Source: Spirosoma rigui
GTDB lineage: Bacteria; Bacteroidota; Bacteroidia; Cytophagales; Spirosomataceae
Direction of reading: 5' to 3'
DNA length: 64,000 bases
NCBI RefSeq assembly: GCF_002067135.1
Contig: NZ_CP020105.1
Location: 5,530,001 to 5,594,000, forward strand
The notes under the pieces were generated by a model. It did no database searches, was not told where the DNA came from, and saw nothing but the letters and a program-made list of their open reading frames with translations. The position numbers and the translations under genes were made by a program. Position 1 is the stretch's first letter. Each line of letters begins with the position of its first letter. Shown piece after piece: positions 1-8,391 of this stretch.

Positions 1-433
<433 letters not shown>

Positions 434-623
434 AAATAATTGTGTGAGTGTATTCCAACTCACTGTCTTGTTCAACCGACAACCCGAAGGTTGTGTGGTT
501 GCGTCTTGTTGTGCTGACCGCTTGTCAAAGAACTGGCGTCGGACCCGATGGTCTGACGTGGTGAGTGTCGCTCGTTTGCGCTACCCGATTCTATTTGCTT
601 TTGTTTCCCGTTGATTGGGAGTG
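434..623 (-). other. rRNA leader between promoter P1 and mature 16S
   Basis: This stretch separates the nearest promoter from the mature 16S end and would be transcribed as the pre-rRNA leader. It holds two short hairpins: GTGAGT (444-449) with ACTCAC (458-463), and ACAACC (479-484) with GGTTGT (489-494) around a CGAA loop. They may belong to the RNase III processing stem or to anti-termination signals; the 3' partner lies outside the window, so this cannot be tested here. No protein gene is seen. Confidence 0.6.
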
Positions 624-653
624 CAAAGGTACGCTTTCTTTTTAACTTGTCAA
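624..653 (-). promoter_or_regulatory. rRNA promoter P1 (closest to 16S)
   Basis: On the minus strand a TTGACA element (653-648) lies 16 bases before TACCTTTG (631-624), which fits the Bacteroidota -7 consensus TAnnTTTG. The tract upstream of TTGACA is A/T rich, like an UP element. It is one of three nearly identical promoter cores stacked before the rRNA operon. Confidence 0.88.
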
Positions 654-741
654 GAAAAATTTAATTTATTTTTCTTGGGTTGATCACGTTGTGTTTGCGG
701 TAACTCGCTGATTGCTAACTCGTTGCTAGTAGTCAGTGCCC

Positions 742-772
742 GTTTCGTTCGATTTGGGAGTGCAAAGGTAGG
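742..772. repeat. 31-base direct repeat, copy 1 (initial transcribed region of P2)
   Basis: Bases 742-772 are identical to 883-913. The repeat covers the -7 box and the region from the likely start site through the first transcribed bases. This points to duplication of a whole promoter core with its start region. Confidence 0.9.
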
Positions 773-793
773 GATTCCTTTTCCGATTGTCAA
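763..793 (-). promoter_or_regulatory. rRNA promoter P2
   Basis: Second core: TTGACA (793-788), a 17-base spacer and TACCTTTG (770-763) on the minus strand. It is preceded by an A/T-rich stretch. The sequence just downstream of the -7 box is part of a 31-base repeat shared with P3. Confidence 0.88.
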
Positions 794-882
794 GAAAAAG
801 TATAAAAATCTTTTTCGAGTTGGTGGGGAGTCCTTACAGTTGGTTTATCCTCGGGGCCAGCCGTTGCTGGGGAAGAGGCCCT

Positions 883-913
883 GTTTCGTTCGATTTGGGA
901 GTGCAAAGGTAGG
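883..913. repeat. 31-base direct repeat, copy 2 (initial transcribed region of P3)
   Basis: This is the exact second copy of 742-772, 141 bases away. P1 shares only the inner gggagtgcaaaggta part. Confidence 0.9.
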
Positions 914-933
914 CAAAAAGGGGGCCTTGTCAA
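904..933 (-). promoter_or_regulatory. rRNA promoter P3 (most distal)
   Basis: Third core: TTGACA (933-928), a 16-base spacer and TACCTTTG (911-904) on the minus strand. Its spacer is unusually G/C rich (ggcaaaaagggggcc on the plus strand), unlike P1 and P2, so its strength or regulation may differ. Confidence 0.85.
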
Positions 934-972
934 GGGCTGTTTTCAAACATTTTGTCTGCTTTGGGGTTGCCC

Positions 973-1009
973 CGGGGGTAAGTCGCCCCCAGTCAGCCAC
1001 TTACCCCCG
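973..1009. terminator. Hairpin between tyrS and the rRNA promoters
   Basis: Perfect 11-base arms (973-983 and 999-1009) enclose a 15-base loop. The hairpin lies just past the tyrS stop and upstream of P3, so it could end tyrS transcription before it enters the rRNA promoter zone. There is no T-run on the tyrS strand; an A/T-rich stretch follows on the plus strand. Confidence 0.5.
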
Positions 1010-1018
1010 TAAAAAATT

Positions 1019-2305
1019 TTAAACTTTTTTCAGTAGATGGTTTTTCTTGCCCTTCGAGATCAGCAAATACCGCTCCTGTAGCCATTCGGTGGGTACTGGT
1101 GCAGCCGGATCACTTACTTTTTCCTTATTAATGCTGACTGCATTTTGCGTTAACGCACGACGGGCCTCCCCTTTCGAAGCATATACCTCGCCCCGGCTGG
1201 CTATAGACAACAGGTCCGTGATGTCTTTACAGGAGGCTAGCTCATCGGCCGATATTTGCGTTTGGGGTACCCCTTCAAAAATGACATCGAATTCGTCGAT
1301 CTGAATTGAACGGAGCGTTTCCAGCGTAGCTTTCCCAAACAGTACGTCCGAGGCTTTTACCGCCAGTTCATAACCAGATTCAGAATGAACGCGAATGGTT
1401 ACGTCTTTCGCGATTGCTTTCTGGAGCAGTCGCAGATGAGGGGCTTCAGCATGTAATCGCTCCGTTTCTTCAATTTCTTCCCGCGAGAGCAGGGTAAAGA
1501 CCCGAATCAGGCGGGCACAGTCCGCATCGGCAGCATTAAGCCAGAATTGGTAAAATTGGTAGGGCGATGTCATGGCCGGATCGAGCCAGATATTACCACC
1601 CGCCGATTTACCAAACTTAGTTCCGTCCGACTTCGTCACCAAAGGCGTGGTCAGGGCAAAGGCCTGGTATTCCTCCCGGCCTTCTTTTCTGCGAATCAGT
1701 TCAGTTCCTGTTGTGATGTTGCCCCACTGATCCGATCCACCCATTTGAAGACGGATACCTTTGTTCTTATAGAGCCAATAGAAATCGTATCCCTGAAGTA
1801 GCTGGTAGGAGAATTCCATAAACGACAGGCCGGTTTCCAATCGCTTTTTCACCGAATCCTTGGCTACCATGTAATTAACGGTGATGTGCTGCCCTGCTTC
1901 ACGCAGGAAGTCAAGAAACGTAATGCCCTTGAACCAATCATAGTTATTAACCATTTCAGCCGCATTATCACCAGCGTCGAAATCCAGAAACCGCGTCAAT
2001 TGCGCCCGGATACCAGCCTGATTTTTACGCAGGACTTCTTCAGACAGATAGTCTCGCTCTGTTGAACGGCCCGACGGGTCACCAATCATACCCGTAGCAC
2101 CACCAACGAGCGCATAAGGTTTGTGACCGGCACGCTGTAGATGCACCAAGAGCATGATGGTTGCCAGGTTACCGATGTGCAGCGACGCAGCCGTTGGATC
2201 AAAGCCAATATACGCAGCCGTCATTTGGCTCTGTAGCTGTTCTTCAGTGCCGGGCGTCATATCCTGTAACATGCCCCGCCAGCGGAGTTCTTCAATAAAA
2301 TTCAT
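1019..2305 (-). CDS. tyrS: Tyrosine--tRNA ligase
   Basis: Class I aminoacyl-tRNA synthetase of 428 residues that charges tRNA(Tyr) with tyrosine in the cytoplasm. The HIGH-type motif reads HIGN at residues 43-46, after GFDPTAASL. The KMSKS loop reads KFGKS at 230-234. GGSDQWGNI at about 189-197 is a conserved tyrosine-site segment. An S4-like RNA-binding domain occupies the C-terminal 70 or so residues. I start at the ATG at 2305 ([13 protein letters not shown]), because bacterial TyrRS begins with this helix; an in-frame extension to 2386 adds a hydrophobic stretch with no family match. It follows queA by 114 bases on the same strand and ends just before the rRNA promoters. Confidence 0.96.
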   Translation of the reverse strand: MNFIEELRWRGMLQDMTPGTEEQLQSQMTAAYIGFDPTAASLHIGNLATIMLLVHLQRAGHKPYALVGGATGMIGDPSGRSTERDYLSEEVLRKNQAGIRAQLTRFLDFDAGDNAAEMVNNYDWFKGITFLDFLREAGQHITVNYMVAKDSVKKRLETGLSFMEFSYQLLQGYDFYWLYKNKGIRLQMGGSDQWGNITTGTELIRRKEGREEYQAFALTTPLVTKSDGTKFGKSAGGNIWLDPAMTSPYQFYQFWLNAADADCARLIRVFTLLSREEIEETERLHAEAPHLRLLQKAIAKDVTIRVHSESGYELAVKASDVLFGKATLETLRSIQIDEFDVIFEGVPQTQISADELASCKDITDLLSIASRGEVYASKGEARRALTQNAVSINKEKVSDPAAPVPTEWLQERYLLISKGKKNHLLKKV

Positions 2306-2419
2306 AGTGTTTTCACCGAATGACTCGGCAATTGACCGATCAAGCAGGAACGTGCACAGGTACAACAGCCTGACAGATCCATTCACTTGACGATTCAGTC
2401 ACCCAGCCACTCATTAGAT

Positions 2420-3664
2420 TTAAGGCAAAAGTAAAGACGAGTCGCCATAACTCAGAAAGCGATAATCGTTCTGCAGGGCTTCCGTATATATAGTACGCCA
2501 GTTATCGCCAACCAGTGCGGCAATGAGTAAAATTAAGGTAGAGCCCGGTTGATGAAAATTGGTAACGATTCCTTTACATAGTTTAACATCATAACCCGGC
2601 GTTATGTAAATACCCGTATGCGCCACCACCGATTCCTGGTGGGTGCGGATGAGGTAATCCAGCATCGCCCCAATGGCTTCCTCAGCCGGTGGCTGCTGGT
2701 CGACTGGAACCTGATAGGCAAAATGCTGATCGAGTTGAAGCGGGTTCGGCTCATTCCGCAGCTGCTTCACGCCCATCCAGTACAAGCTTTCCAGCGCCCG
2801 CATAGACGTAGTGCCAACGGCAATAATCTGTCCGGGGTGGCGGAGCAGGTTTTGCAGGTTCTGCCTGGTATAGATGACCTGCTCGGTGTGCATGTGATGC
2901 GCCCGTACGTCTTCGGCTTTGATGGGCTGAAATGTACCGGCCCCAACGTGCAGGGTCAGGTAATCATGACCGATGGACTTGCTGGCCAGGTTCTCAAATA
3001 CGGCCGGGGTAAAATGCAAACCGGCGGTAGGCGCGGCTACAGCTCCTTCCTGCTTTGAATAGACGGTTTGATACGTCTCCCGATCGGTTTCGGTCGTAGC
3101 TCGTTTGAGGTAAGGCGGCAACGGAATCTCACCCGCATACTGAATAACCTCCGCAAAAGTAAGATCGGCGGGTGTCCAGCTCAGTTTAACGATCGACTGG
3201 TCCATATCGTGCCAACTTGCGTTAAGCGTTACCGGTCCTTTGGGCGTGGCCAGCGTAGCGCTGAGCGATTCGGTCGGTTTCCAGCGCTTGCGGTTGCCAA
3301 TCATTCCCTGCCAGATTGCCGACCCCGTCGCTTCCATAGCCAGACTGATGGGCAGCGAAGCAAAGGATCCGTCCAATTGGGCGGCCCCGCCATCGACGGG
3401 ATTCAGCAGGAACAGCTCGATTACAGCGCCGGTTTCCCTAATGAAGTGCAGCCGGGCCGGAATGACTTTCGTATCGTTGAAAACCAGAAAACTCCCGTCG
3501 GGCAGCAAATCGGGTAAGTCAGTAAACTGAGCATGTGTAATGGCACCGGACCGGTAGACAAGCAGTTTTGACGCGTCGCGCCGGGCCAGCGGATACCGGG
3601 CAATCCGCTCGTCGGGCAGGTCGTACTGAAACTGGCTCAGGCGTAGGTCAGTTGTCTCGGTCAT
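2420..3664 (-). CDS. queA: S-adenosylmethionine:tRNA ribosyltransferase-isomerase
   Basis: QueA moves the ribosyl part of SAM onto 7-aminomethyl-7-deazaguanine in tRNA to make epoxyqueuosine. The 414-residue protein shows the family N-terminus (FQYDLPDERIARYPL, then RDASKLLVY and LVFNDTKVIPARL) and the central GAVAAPTAGLHFT and LHVGAGTFQPI segments. The last third holds IAVGTTSMRALES and TNFHQPGSTLILL. It is longer than many bacterial QueA proteins (about 350) because of an insert near residues 105-150. The ATG at 3664 is preferred; a GTG two codons upstream is also in frame. The start lies inside the end of the preceding membrane-protein gene, which suggests translational coupling. Confidence 0.95.
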   Translation of the reverse strand: MTETTDLRLSQFQYDLPDERIARYPLARRDASKLLVYRSGAITHAQFTDLPDLLPDGSFLVFNDTKVIPARLHFIRETGAVIELFLLNPVDGGAAQLDGSFASLPISLAMEATGSAIWQGMIGNRKRWKPTESLSATLATPKGPVTLNASWHDMDQSIVKLSWTPADLTFAEVIQYAGEIPLPPYLKRATTETDRETYQTVYSKQEGAVAAPTAGLHFTPAVFENLASKSIGHDYLTLHVGAGTFQPIKAEDVRAHHMHTEQVIYTRQNLQNLLRHPGQIIAVGTTSMRALESLYWMGVKQLRNEPNPLQLDQHFAYQVPVDQQPPAEEAIGAMLDYLIRTHQESVVAHTGIYITPGYDVKLCKGIVTNFHQPGSTLILLIAALVGDNWRTIYTEALQNDYRFLSYGDSSLLLP

Positions 3665-4166
3665 CGCCACCGGGTTTCATGAACAATCGTATTGGCAAAG
3701 CCACCAGCACACTAATTAAGATAGCCGTACTGAGTGGCAACAGCCAGGCGTAATCAACAGCCCGGATATCGTGGCCCGAGCGGTTTAAAAACGACAGCAC
3801 CATCAGTCCCAACGCCAGTACCGTATTGATGGCCGCCATCAGTGCGTAGAACCAATTGGTGACGACTTCATTGAGCTGATCGCGGTGACGAGTCCAGACC
3901 GCTTTGTTGGGCACAGGTACCTGTTCAGTTGGCACGCGGGGAAACAAGCGGGCCACGGCATTAATCAGCGTGTTGTTGATCAGAAAGATGGCGACCGCTA
4001 TGTAGAATATCGTTTCACGATCGATAAACTGAGTGGCATTTGTCAACTCATCAAACCGAACTGCTACGTCGCTCGGATAGGATATATAACTGTTAAAGAG
4101 AGCAAACAACAGTCCGAGAATGGACACAATGCGCCAGACGCGGACAAAAAACGTACCTGTTTTCAT
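3648..4166 (-). CDS. Small integral membrane protein of unknown function
   Basis: A 172-residue protein with about four hydrophobic segments: roughly residues 10-30, 52-70, 103-125 and 140-162. It ends in the charged tail KPGGDDRDN. There are no catalytic motifs, and I do not recognise a named family. The stop overlaps the queA start region by 17 bases, so the two genes are likely one transcript. The overlap alone does not show a role in tRNA modification. Confidence 0.75.
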   Translation of the reverse strand: MKTGTFFVRVWRIVSILGLLFALFNSYISYPSDVAVRFDELTNATQFIDRETIFYIAVAIFLINNTLINAVARLFPRVPTEQVPVPNKAVWTRHRDQLNEVVTNWFYALMAAINTVLALGLMVLSFLNRSGHDIRAVDYAWLLPLSTAILISVLVALPIRLFMKPGGDDRDN

Positions 4167-4275
4167 GTATAGTTAGTAAAAAAAGCAAACCGGCTGACCG
4201 GTGCGAATGAAAGACCGGTCGGACAAAACATGCCGCACGATTCTCCCGTTCGATACAAGAGGACCTGAAATGATC

Positions 4276-4302
4276 CTGATTGCAAATCAGGGCGCAAAGG
4301 TA
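4276..4302 (-). promoter_or_regulatory. Candidate promoter for the membrane protein-queA unit, with inverted repeat
   Basis: TACCTTTG on the minus strand (4302-4295) matches the Bacteroidota -7 box, about 130 bases before the membrane-protein start. I see no good -33 element at the usual distance. Immediately downstream is the inverted repeat CTGATT-GCA-AATCAG (4276-4290), which could be an operator or a 5' hairpin. The 199-base gap to the adenosyltransferase gene is otherwise plain. Confidence 0.4.
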
Positions 4303-4365
4303 CGGGCCGAACGGGGGAAATCCGTTAGATTAGCCATTTGTCAGACATTTTGGTTTAGGTATTCT

Positions 4366-4917
4366 ATGAAGATTTACACAAAAACGGGCGATAAAGGTCA
4401 AACCGGGCTGATTGGCGGGCGTCGGGTGAGTAAAGCCGATTTACGGATCGACGCCTACGGTACGGTTGATGAGCTGAACTCCTGGATTGGTCTGGTACGG
4501 GACCAGCCGGTCAACACAACTCGTAAAGCATTATTGAAAGAAATTCAGGACTGCCTGTTTACCGTTGGTGCCGAGCTGGCCACCGATCCAGCCAAGCGCC
4601 CCAAACAGGCGCTGCCCGCTATCCGGACAGCCGACGTGACCGTACTGGAAACCAGCATGGACGATATGGATGCTGAACTACCCGAACTTCGGGCTTTTGT
4701 GCTGCCCGGCGGGCACGAGTCGGTTTCGTTCTGTCACCTCGCCCGGACTGTTTGCCGCCGGGCCGAACGACTGGTTATTTCCCTCTCCGAATCATCCATG
4801 GTCGACCCGCTGGTTATTCAATACCTCAACCGGCTGTCTGATTATCTTTTTGTGCTGAGCCGGAAGATGACCCAGGATTTGCAGGCCGAAGAAGTGGTCT
4901 GGAAGCCAAGAACATGA
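4366..4917 (+). CDS. Cob(I)yrinic acid a,c-diamide adenosyltransferase, PduO type
   Basis: This enzyme transfers adenosyl from ATP to cob(I)alamin to make coenzyme B12. The 183-residue protein opens with the PduO ATP-binding signature MKIYTKTGDKGQTGL and continues with RIDAYGTVDELNSWIG. Later come FVLPGG, the ARTVCRRAER helix and LNRLSDYLFVLSR, the usual cobalamin-side elements. The ATG at 4366 gives the family-standard N-terminus; an in-frame extension to 4201 would read through the upstream intergenic region. No other B12 gene is nearby, so it probably serves a B12-dependent enzyme encoded elsewhere. Confidence 0.94.
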   Translation: MKIYTKTGDKGQTGLIGGRRVSKADLRIDAYGTVDELNSWIGLVRDQPVNTTRKALLKEIQDCLFTVGAELATDPAKRPKQALPAIRTADVTVLETSMDDMDAELPELRAFVLPGGHESVSFCHLARTVCRRAERLVISLSESSMVDPLVIQYLNRLSDYLFVLSRKMTQDLQAEEVVWKPRT

Positions 4918-4978
4918 TCCGGGCGGACCGACTAAAATAAAGTTGTCTTAACAACTAAATTTCTTCGGTCTTAATTTT

Positions 4979-4986
4979 TAGCTTTG
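4979..4986 (+). promoter_or_regulatory. Candidate -7 box for ilvE
   Basis: TAGCTTTG fits TAnnTTTG exactly and lies 59 bases before the ilvE ATG. The -33 region 19 bases upstream is only a weak match (aaatttct). Confidence 0.5.
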
Positions 4987-5045
4987 TCCCGAGTGGGTAG
5001 CCAGCCAATCGGCTGAGACCTAACTCCTTAAAAAACACCCTTATT

Positions 5046-6116
5046 ATGACGACGGACGTCTTTCAAATTGAATTACGGAAAGCGGAACGCTCCCGTATTC
5101 AGGAGGTAGATTTTAACCACCTGCCTTTCGGAAAACATTTCTCGGATCACATGTTCGTGGCCGATTTTATAGACGGTGAGTGGCAGAATCAGATGATTGT
5201 GCCCTTCGAGAACTTCACCCTGAGTCCTGCCCTATCGTCTTTACACTACGGCCAGTCGATTTTTGAAGGCATGAAAGCCTACAAAAATGAAGCGGGTGAG
5301 GTGCTTATGTTCCGTCCGAACGCCAACATGGAACGGATGAACGAATCAGCCCGCCGGATGTGCATGGCCACGATTCCCGAAGAGGTATTCATGGGAGGTC
5401 TGGAAGCGCTGCTCCGTGTTGACGCCGACTGGGTACCAAGCACGCCCGACAGTTCACTTTATATCCGGCCGTACATGTTCGCAACGGATGCCTCCCTCGG
5501 TGTGGCGCCGTCGAAAACGTACCGGTTCTGCATTTTTACCTGCCCCGTTGGTGCGTACTATACCAACCCGCCAAAGCTGAAAGTAGAGACCGAATACATC
5601 CGGTCGGCACCGGGTGGCGTTGGCTACGCCAAGTGCGCCGGCAACTACGCTGGCTCGCTCTATCCAACCATGCTTGCGCAGCAGCAGGGCTACGACCAGT
5701 TGATCTGGACCGATGCCCGGGAGCATAAATACATCGAAGAATCGGGTACGATGAACATCATGTTCATAATCGATGGTAAACTGATTACGCCCGCTACCTC
5801 CGATTCGATCCTGAAAGGTGTTACGCGGGATTCCATCCTGCAAATTGCCCGGAGCTGGGGTATGGAGGTGGAAGAACGGCTGGTATCGATTGATGAAGTG
5901 ATCAGCGCTATTGAAACCGGGCGCCTGACGGAAGCCTTCGGAGCAGGAACCGCGGTGGGTTCATCGCCTTACTCGCTTATTGGCTACAATGGCAAAGACC
6001 ACATGCTGCCCGAGTTTGCCCCTGAAGAGTCCTTTGCCGTTCGGGTGAAGAACTACCTGACTGATTTGCGCACGGGCAAAATTGCCGACGAGTTCGGCTT
6101 TGTGCACAAGCTGTAA
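5046..6116 (+). CDS. ilvE: Branched-chain amino acid aminotransferase
   Basis: PLP enzyme of fold type IV that interconverts leucine, isoleucine and valine with their 2-oxo acids, using glutamate/2-oxoglutarate. The 356-residue length and the motif order fit the large BCAT subgroup. LHYGQSIFEGMKAYK lies near residues 67-80 and RPNANMERMNESARRM near 90-105. The PLP lysine is K196 in GYAKCAGNYAGSL. EESGTMNIMFI and LTEAFGAGTAV follow for phosphate and substrate binding. It stands alone, with a candidate promoter upstream and a strong hairpin just after the stop. Confidence 0.96.
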   Translation: MTTDVFQIELRKAERSRIQEVDFNHLPFGKHFSDHMFVADFIDGEWQNQMIVPFENFTLSPALSSLHYGQSIFEGMKAYKNEAGEVLMFRPNANMERMNESARRMCMATIPEEVFMGGLEALLRVDADWVPSTPDSSLYIRPYMFATDASLGVAPSKTYRFCIFTCPVGAYYTNPPKLKVETEYIRSAPGGVGYAKCAGNYAGSLYPTMLAQQQGYDQLIWTDAREHKYIEESGTMNIMFIIDGKLITPATSDSILKGVTRDSILQIARSWGMEVEERLVSIDEVISAIETGRLTEAFGAGTAVGSSPYSLIGYNGKDHMLPEFAPEESFAVRVKNYLTDLRTGKIADEFGFVHKL

Positions 6117-6132
6117 TTGATACAACGGAGTG

Positions 6133-6171
6133 AAAACCCTGTCAGCGGCCTTAGGTCCCTGGCAGGGTTTT
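6133..6171. terminator. Bidirectional terminator between ilvE and a lipoprotein gene
   Basis: AAAACCCTG (6133-6141) pairs perfectly with CAGGGTTTT (6163-6171). The inner bases can extend the stem. The arms supply a T-run in both directions between two convergent genes. Confidence 0.85.
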
Positions 6172-6173
6172 AT

Positions 6174-6761
6174 TTATTTCGCTGATGCCGTTACCGGGCC
6201 GCCAATGGGCTGAATTTTGATCTTCAGGCCGAAATCCTTTCCTTTCGATACGTCCTTCAGACTAAGCTGTTCACCGGTCGACCCAGTCCAGGTCATGGCA
6301 CCATCCGCTGTTTTCGGCGTACCGTAGCGCGTGGTGAAATAGGGTTCCAGTTCCTTACGGTATTGATCAACCGACTGCCGGTTGTTGAGAAACAGGTCCA
6401 CCTCAATAGCCGACACGTTTCCACCCGACTGATAGTAGAGCATATCGGCTGTTTCGAGGTTCGGGAATTCAACCGTATAGCCAACGTGCCGAGCGTCGCT
6501 CTCAAATGGCTGGCCTTTCTCTTTCTCTTTGACAACCGAAAAAGCATCGCCCAGATTCACGCCCCGCCAGTGGCTGTCGCGGGTTAAGCCGAGGGCAGCA
6601 AGCCGGGCCGGCATCGCTTCGGGCGCGTAGTCAACTCCCGGTCCGGGAATGGCGGCAGCCAGGGAGTCTATCGGTTGGCTGTCGGCCTTTTTTTTACTGC
6701 TGCACGCCTGCGGCATGAACGCAGCACCTACCAGCAGGAAAAGTAAAGCAATTCGATTCAT
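6174..6761 (-). CDS. Putative lipoprotein of unknown function
   Basis: A 195-residue exported protein. The hydrophobic signal MNRIALLFLLVGAAFMPQAC ends in a lipobox-like cysteine at residue 20, followed by SSKKK, so membrane anchoring is likely though the lipobox (PQAC) is not ideal. The rest is soluble and looks alpha/beta. It has a linker rich in Pro and Ala (residues about 28-50) and no catalytic motif that I recognise. The ATG at 6761 is chosen because it starts the signal peptide and because a -7 promoter box lies at 6799-6792, inside the longer possible frame. Confidence 0.78.
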   Translation of the reverse strand: MNRIALLFLLVGAAFMPQACSSKKKADSQPIDSLAAAIPGPGVDYAPEAMPARLAALGLTRDSHWRGVNLGDAFSVVKEKEKGQPFESDARHVGYTVEFPNLETADMLYYQSGGNVSAIEVDLFLNNRQSVDQYRKELEPYFTTRYGTPKTADGAMTWTGSTGEQLSLKDVSKGKDFGLKIKIQPIGGPVTASAK

Positions 6762-6791
6762 ACGATTATGGTGAAGTTGTGATTCGCCCGG

Positions 6792-6799
6792 CAAAGGTA
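6792..6799 (-). promoter_or_regulatory. Candidate -7 box of the lipoprotein gene
   Basis: TACCTTTG on the minus strand, 30 bases before the chosen ATG. It is the same octamer as in the rRNA promoters, but with no clear -33 element. It supports the shorter start of the gene. Confidence 0.45.
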
Positions 6800-6833
6800 C
6801 GGTTCAGACAACAGGAACCCGCCAGCAACCGGG

Positions 6834-8270
6834 CTATAACTCTTGCGCAAGGTTGAAAAAGAAGCCCGTTCTCCCCTGCCCGTTAACCGTTCCGCTCAGT
6901 CGAAAGACCAGGTTGTAATACGTCACAATGTCCAGACTCACACCCGTACCAACGAGCAGCCGGTTAGCCAGCCGGCTGTTGTACTGTTCGGCCACGCTGC
7001 TGCTCACGTAGCCCGCGTCGCCGAAAGCAGTGATGTAAGCCGCAATCGGTAAGGTATTGAACTGCCGGATATGGAGCCAGTCGAGTTGTTTGACGGTATT
7101 GAACAGTTGATACCGAAGGCTATTTCGCCAAATGCCGAATTGTTGTCCATCCACTACATAAAGCTCATAGCCCCGCACCATATCGGTCGCGCTGCCCAGC
7201 CCCCTCAGGTTAAAGTAGGGCTGCCGTTTAGGCGACGAGACCCGGGCGCGCAGTCCGCCCGCGGCATAGAAACGTCCCCCCAGCGGCCAGTACTGGCTAA
7301 CTGCAGCGGTGAGGTCGACAAACCGAAAATTGTCTGACGGTAGAAGGCCATTAACTCCGATGCCCGCCCTGAACAGCGTTCCCTGCAACGGGTAGGCAAC
7401 ATTGTCGCGCCGGTCGTAGCGGTAGCCGTAGCTGAGGGTCAGATACTGCTGCCGGGTCTGCCCGTTCAGGAAATAATCTGGATTGAGCCGGGCGACCGTA
7501 TCGGCAATGCTGTTCCGGTTATAACGGGCCTCGATCGAGTGGTAGTGGTACAATCCACGCCGGTTGGTGAGCATCAACCCCGCGTAGGTTCGTTCGCGGA
7601 GCAGCTGCTCGGATTTGACATAGACCCATTTATCGGCCTGGGTACGGTACGGAATTTCGTTGTTTGTTAGATACCCTACATCGACCCGCAGCCCTATTTT
7701 TTGTGCTTTGTCGATGTAAGGTCTCGAATAGGAAACGACGGTTTTTTTCAGAAATCCCCGAACCAGTTCCAGCTGAAGCCTGTCGTTGGTGCCCGTTACG
7801 TTCTTATAACTTATCCGCCCCCCGTAAATGACCCGACGAAAATCGCGCCCCCGGTCATACCACCACTCGTTCAGGTTGCGATCGGCAATATCAAATACTG
7901 GATAAGCTACAAAGTACCACCGTTCTTTCATGGTCACCGTCAGATCGATTACACCAAGCTGGGTACTGTCAATGGGTGGGGTTGACTCAACGGCCACGTT
8001 GACCGTAACGAAGAGGTTCGTATTATTGATGTTACGTTGATCCCAGGCCGTTCGTCCCGGCAGGTCACGTAGCTGCACCGTATCGCCAGTGTGCAGAGTC
8101 ATCTCACGGAGTACGATCCGGTCGCGCGTTCGGTAGTTACCTTTGAGCGAGACAGACCGTATCCGAACCATCTGGGTTGAGTCGGTCGTGGTTGTTGCCA
8201 GTACGTTGCTAACAGTTAGCAGAAAGAATACTATTGTTAGTATACCCAGCAACCGGGTTTTTGGGGTCAT
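6834..8270 (-). CDS. Omp85-superfamily (BamA/TamA-like) outer-membrane barrel
   Basis: A 478-residue outer-membrane protein. After the signal (MTPKTRLLGILTIVFF to VLA) comes one POTRA-like domain at about residues 32-125 (VRIRSVSLKGNYRTRDRIVLREM, spanning beta-alpha). A 16-strand-type barrel fills the rest, with alternating aromatic strands and the C-terminal half motif LRGLGSATDMVRGYE that resembles the Omp85 loop-6 region. One POTRA and under 500 residues is much shorter than BamA (five POTRA), so this is not the essential BamA. It is more likely a TamA/surface-antigen-type relative. The frame at 8276 begins with TTG; the ATG at 8270 is preferred. Confidence 0.85.
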   Translation of the reverse strand: MTPKTRLLGILTIVFFLLTVSNVLATTTTDSTQMVRIRSVSLKGNYRTRDRIVLREMTLHTGDTVQLRDLPGRTAWDQRNINNTNLFVTVNVAVESTPPIDSTQLGVIDLTVTMKERWYFVAYPVFDIADRNLNEWWYDRGRDFRRVIYGGRISYKNVTGTNDRLQLELVRGFLKKTVVSYSRPYIDKAQKIGLRVDVGYLTNNEIPYRTQADKWVYVKSEQLLRERTYAGLMLTNRRGLYHYHSIEARYNRNSIADTVARLNPDYFLNGQTRQQYLTLSYGYRYDRRDNVAYPLQGTLFRAGIGVNGLLPSDNFRFVDLTAAVSQYWPLGGRFYAAGGLRARVSSPKRQPYFNLRGLGSATDMVRGYELYVVDGQQFGIWRNSLRYQLFNTVKQLDWLHIRQFNTLPIAAYITAFGDAGYVSSSVAEQYNSRLANRLLVGTGVSLDIVTYYNLVFRLSGTVNGQGRTGFFFNLAQEL

Positions 8271-8391
8271 GCTCAAAAATACGACTTTTCAAAAAAATAA
8301 GACAAAACTATCCCTGTATCCTGCAAATACCTGCGTAATATTGTTATCCGTTCGCTAAATCTACAGTCATTCGACAAAAACAGCACCCTAC

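Noticed and set aside
723-1022. 99-residue open frame in the rRNA promoter region
   Set aside because: It reads through promoters P2 and P3; its internal FVRFGSAKVG repeat is just the translated 31-base promoter repeat.
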